DNA from: JBECKQ01 sp040235375
GTDB lineage: Bacteria; Planctomycetota; Phycisphaerae; UBA1845
Direction of reading: 5' to 3'
Length of the DNA stretch: 29,971 nucleotides
NCBI GenBank assembly: GCA_040235375.1
Contig: JBECKQ010000473.1
Span: forward strand, 1-29,971
Below, in pieces: positions 29,288-29,971 of this stretch. Below the pieces are notes generated by a model, which worked only from the letters and a program-made list of their open reading frames with translations, was not told the origin of the DNA and made no database searches. Made by a program: the position numbers and the translations under genes. The stretch's first letter is position 1, and every line of letters begins with the position of its first letter.

Positions 29288-29662
29288 TCAGAAGGCAACG
29301 CCGCCGGACGGCCGTGCTTCCGCAGACGGCAGCGGCGGATATTCCGCATGCTGCTCCATTGCAGTCGCCAAGTCGAGTTCTGGCTCCGGAAGCGTCGTCC
29401 GGCTGGAGGGGATCACGCCGTAGACTCGCCAACGAAGCCACTCTTCGATCGCGCAACGGTTCTGCTGGTCGGCATGGTAAAGATTCGCGGAGATGAACTG
29501 CAGCTCCTTTCCGGCGGTCGGCAGCTCCGCTCCGGTGACGTACCGGACCGTCGGGTCGTTACCGCTTGTCGTGACGACCCCGGACCCGTGAAACTGCGAC
29601 CGCACATGCTCTCCAGCGTAGAACAGCCGGCGACTCCAGAGAGCATCCAGATGCTGAGTCAT
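29288..29662 (-). CDS. Hypothetical accessory protein (124 aa)
   Basis: A complete frame with AAGGTG eight bases before ATG 29662 and tryptophan/aromatic-rich content (ALWSRRLFYAGEHVRSQF, CAIEEWLRWRVYGV). It is not similar to any family I can name. It faces the integrase and is likely cargo of the putative integrated element. The frame ends at TGA 29290-29288. Confidence 0.5.
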   Translation of the reverse strand: MTQHLDALWSRRLFYAGEHVRSQFHGSGVVTTSGNDPTVRYVTGAELPTAGKELQFISANLYHADQQNRCAIEEWLRWRVYGVIPSSRTTLPEPELDLATAMEQHAEYPPLPSAEARPSGGVAF

Positions 29663-29864
29663 CGACGTTCACCTTACCGATGAGCAGCTTCGTCCTCCAA
29701 ATCAGCGGTGGCGATGGGACCACTTAATTCCGGGCGAGTTCGTTGTTACTATAAGGGGGACCTTAGCCATCAGCTCGATCGGATCGATTTGAACATTTCC
29801 ACGGCCATCGGCGGTAATCGAATCAACAAGCGGTAGTGCAGAGTGCACTCATGGGGATTTGTTC

Positions 29865-29971
29865 ATGCCGAGCAATTTCCAGCCGATGCGGAAGGCGGAA
29901 CCTATCGCCGACCCGAACCAACGGAAACCCGGCTCCACCCGCCGCGAGGTCACGATCAAGGGCTGGGCTCG
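29865..29971 (+). CDS. Start of an unidentified gene (runs off right edge)
   Basis: ATG 29865 with GGGGA eight bases upstream opens a 35-codon frame to the window end (MPSNFQPMRKAEPIADPN ..., ending REVTIKGWA). It is charged and proline-rich at first. There is too little to identify it. The 200 bases before it contain no gene that I can support. Confidence 0.35.
   Translation, partial: MPSNFQPMRKAEPIADPNQRKPGSTRREVTIKGWA

Overview
The window is GC-rich, densely coded bacterial DNA, most likely from a planctomycete of the Phycisphaerae type. The main clue is a family of large secreted proteins built from immunoglobulin-like, thrombospondin-3-like and dockerin-like modules. These repeatedly carry the phrases 'CLAGP' and 'GDGDVDLxDFxxxxxxFTGP', which I associate with that group. 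A DUF1559-like pseudopilin and a planctomycete-style tyrosine recombinase agree. The assignment is inference from protein style; no rRNA is present.

Left part (1-7.3 kb, minus strand). A periplasmic redox operon runs off the left edge. It encodes an Omp28-like/nonaheme cytochrome c chimera, a Tat-exported [NiFe]-hydrogenase small subunit (ATGA overlap), and the first 142 residues of the large subunit. The small subunit has a cysteine where standard [NiFe] enzymes have a proline at the medial cluster, as in [NiFeSe] hydrogenases. Upstream on the same strand lie a P-loop NTPase of unknown role, a membrane-anchored coiled-coil/HTH protein, and LarC, a nickel-cofactor protein.

Middle (7.4-15 kb). 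This holds a secreted M14 zinc carboxypeptidase with Ig-like and dockerin-like modules, an APC-type permease, and a P-type H+-ATPase remnant with a large internal deletion. A very short zinc-ribbon membrane protein and the tgt-yajC pair follow, with tadA diverging from tgt. A strong bidirectional hairpin terminator closes tadA against the next gene.

Centre (15-17.1 kb), the main discovery. What looks like a 637-residue ORF without a signal peptide is really a 695-codon gene starting at 17079. It is interrupted by one in-frame TGA (16944-16942). That TGA aligns with the first cysteine of the CxxC motif in the Omp28-like paralogue at 1371-3941. It is followed at once by a bacterial SECIS-like hairpin with the E. 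coli-type U17, G23 and U24. I read it as a selenoprotein (U-G-Y-C redox motif) carrying a dockerin-like module and a parallel beta-helix.

Right part (17.3-27.1 kb). Two giant secreted modular proteins come first (DUF1028/Ig/dockerin and a propeller-like/Ig/dockerin protein). They are followed by a pseudopilin, MgtC, a stand-alone HPt protein, an AsmA-like protein and tRNA-Ser(UGA). From 27.1 kb to the right edge the content looks accessory: a divergent tyrosine recombinase beside the tRNA and several small unrecognised genes, probably one end of an integrated element.
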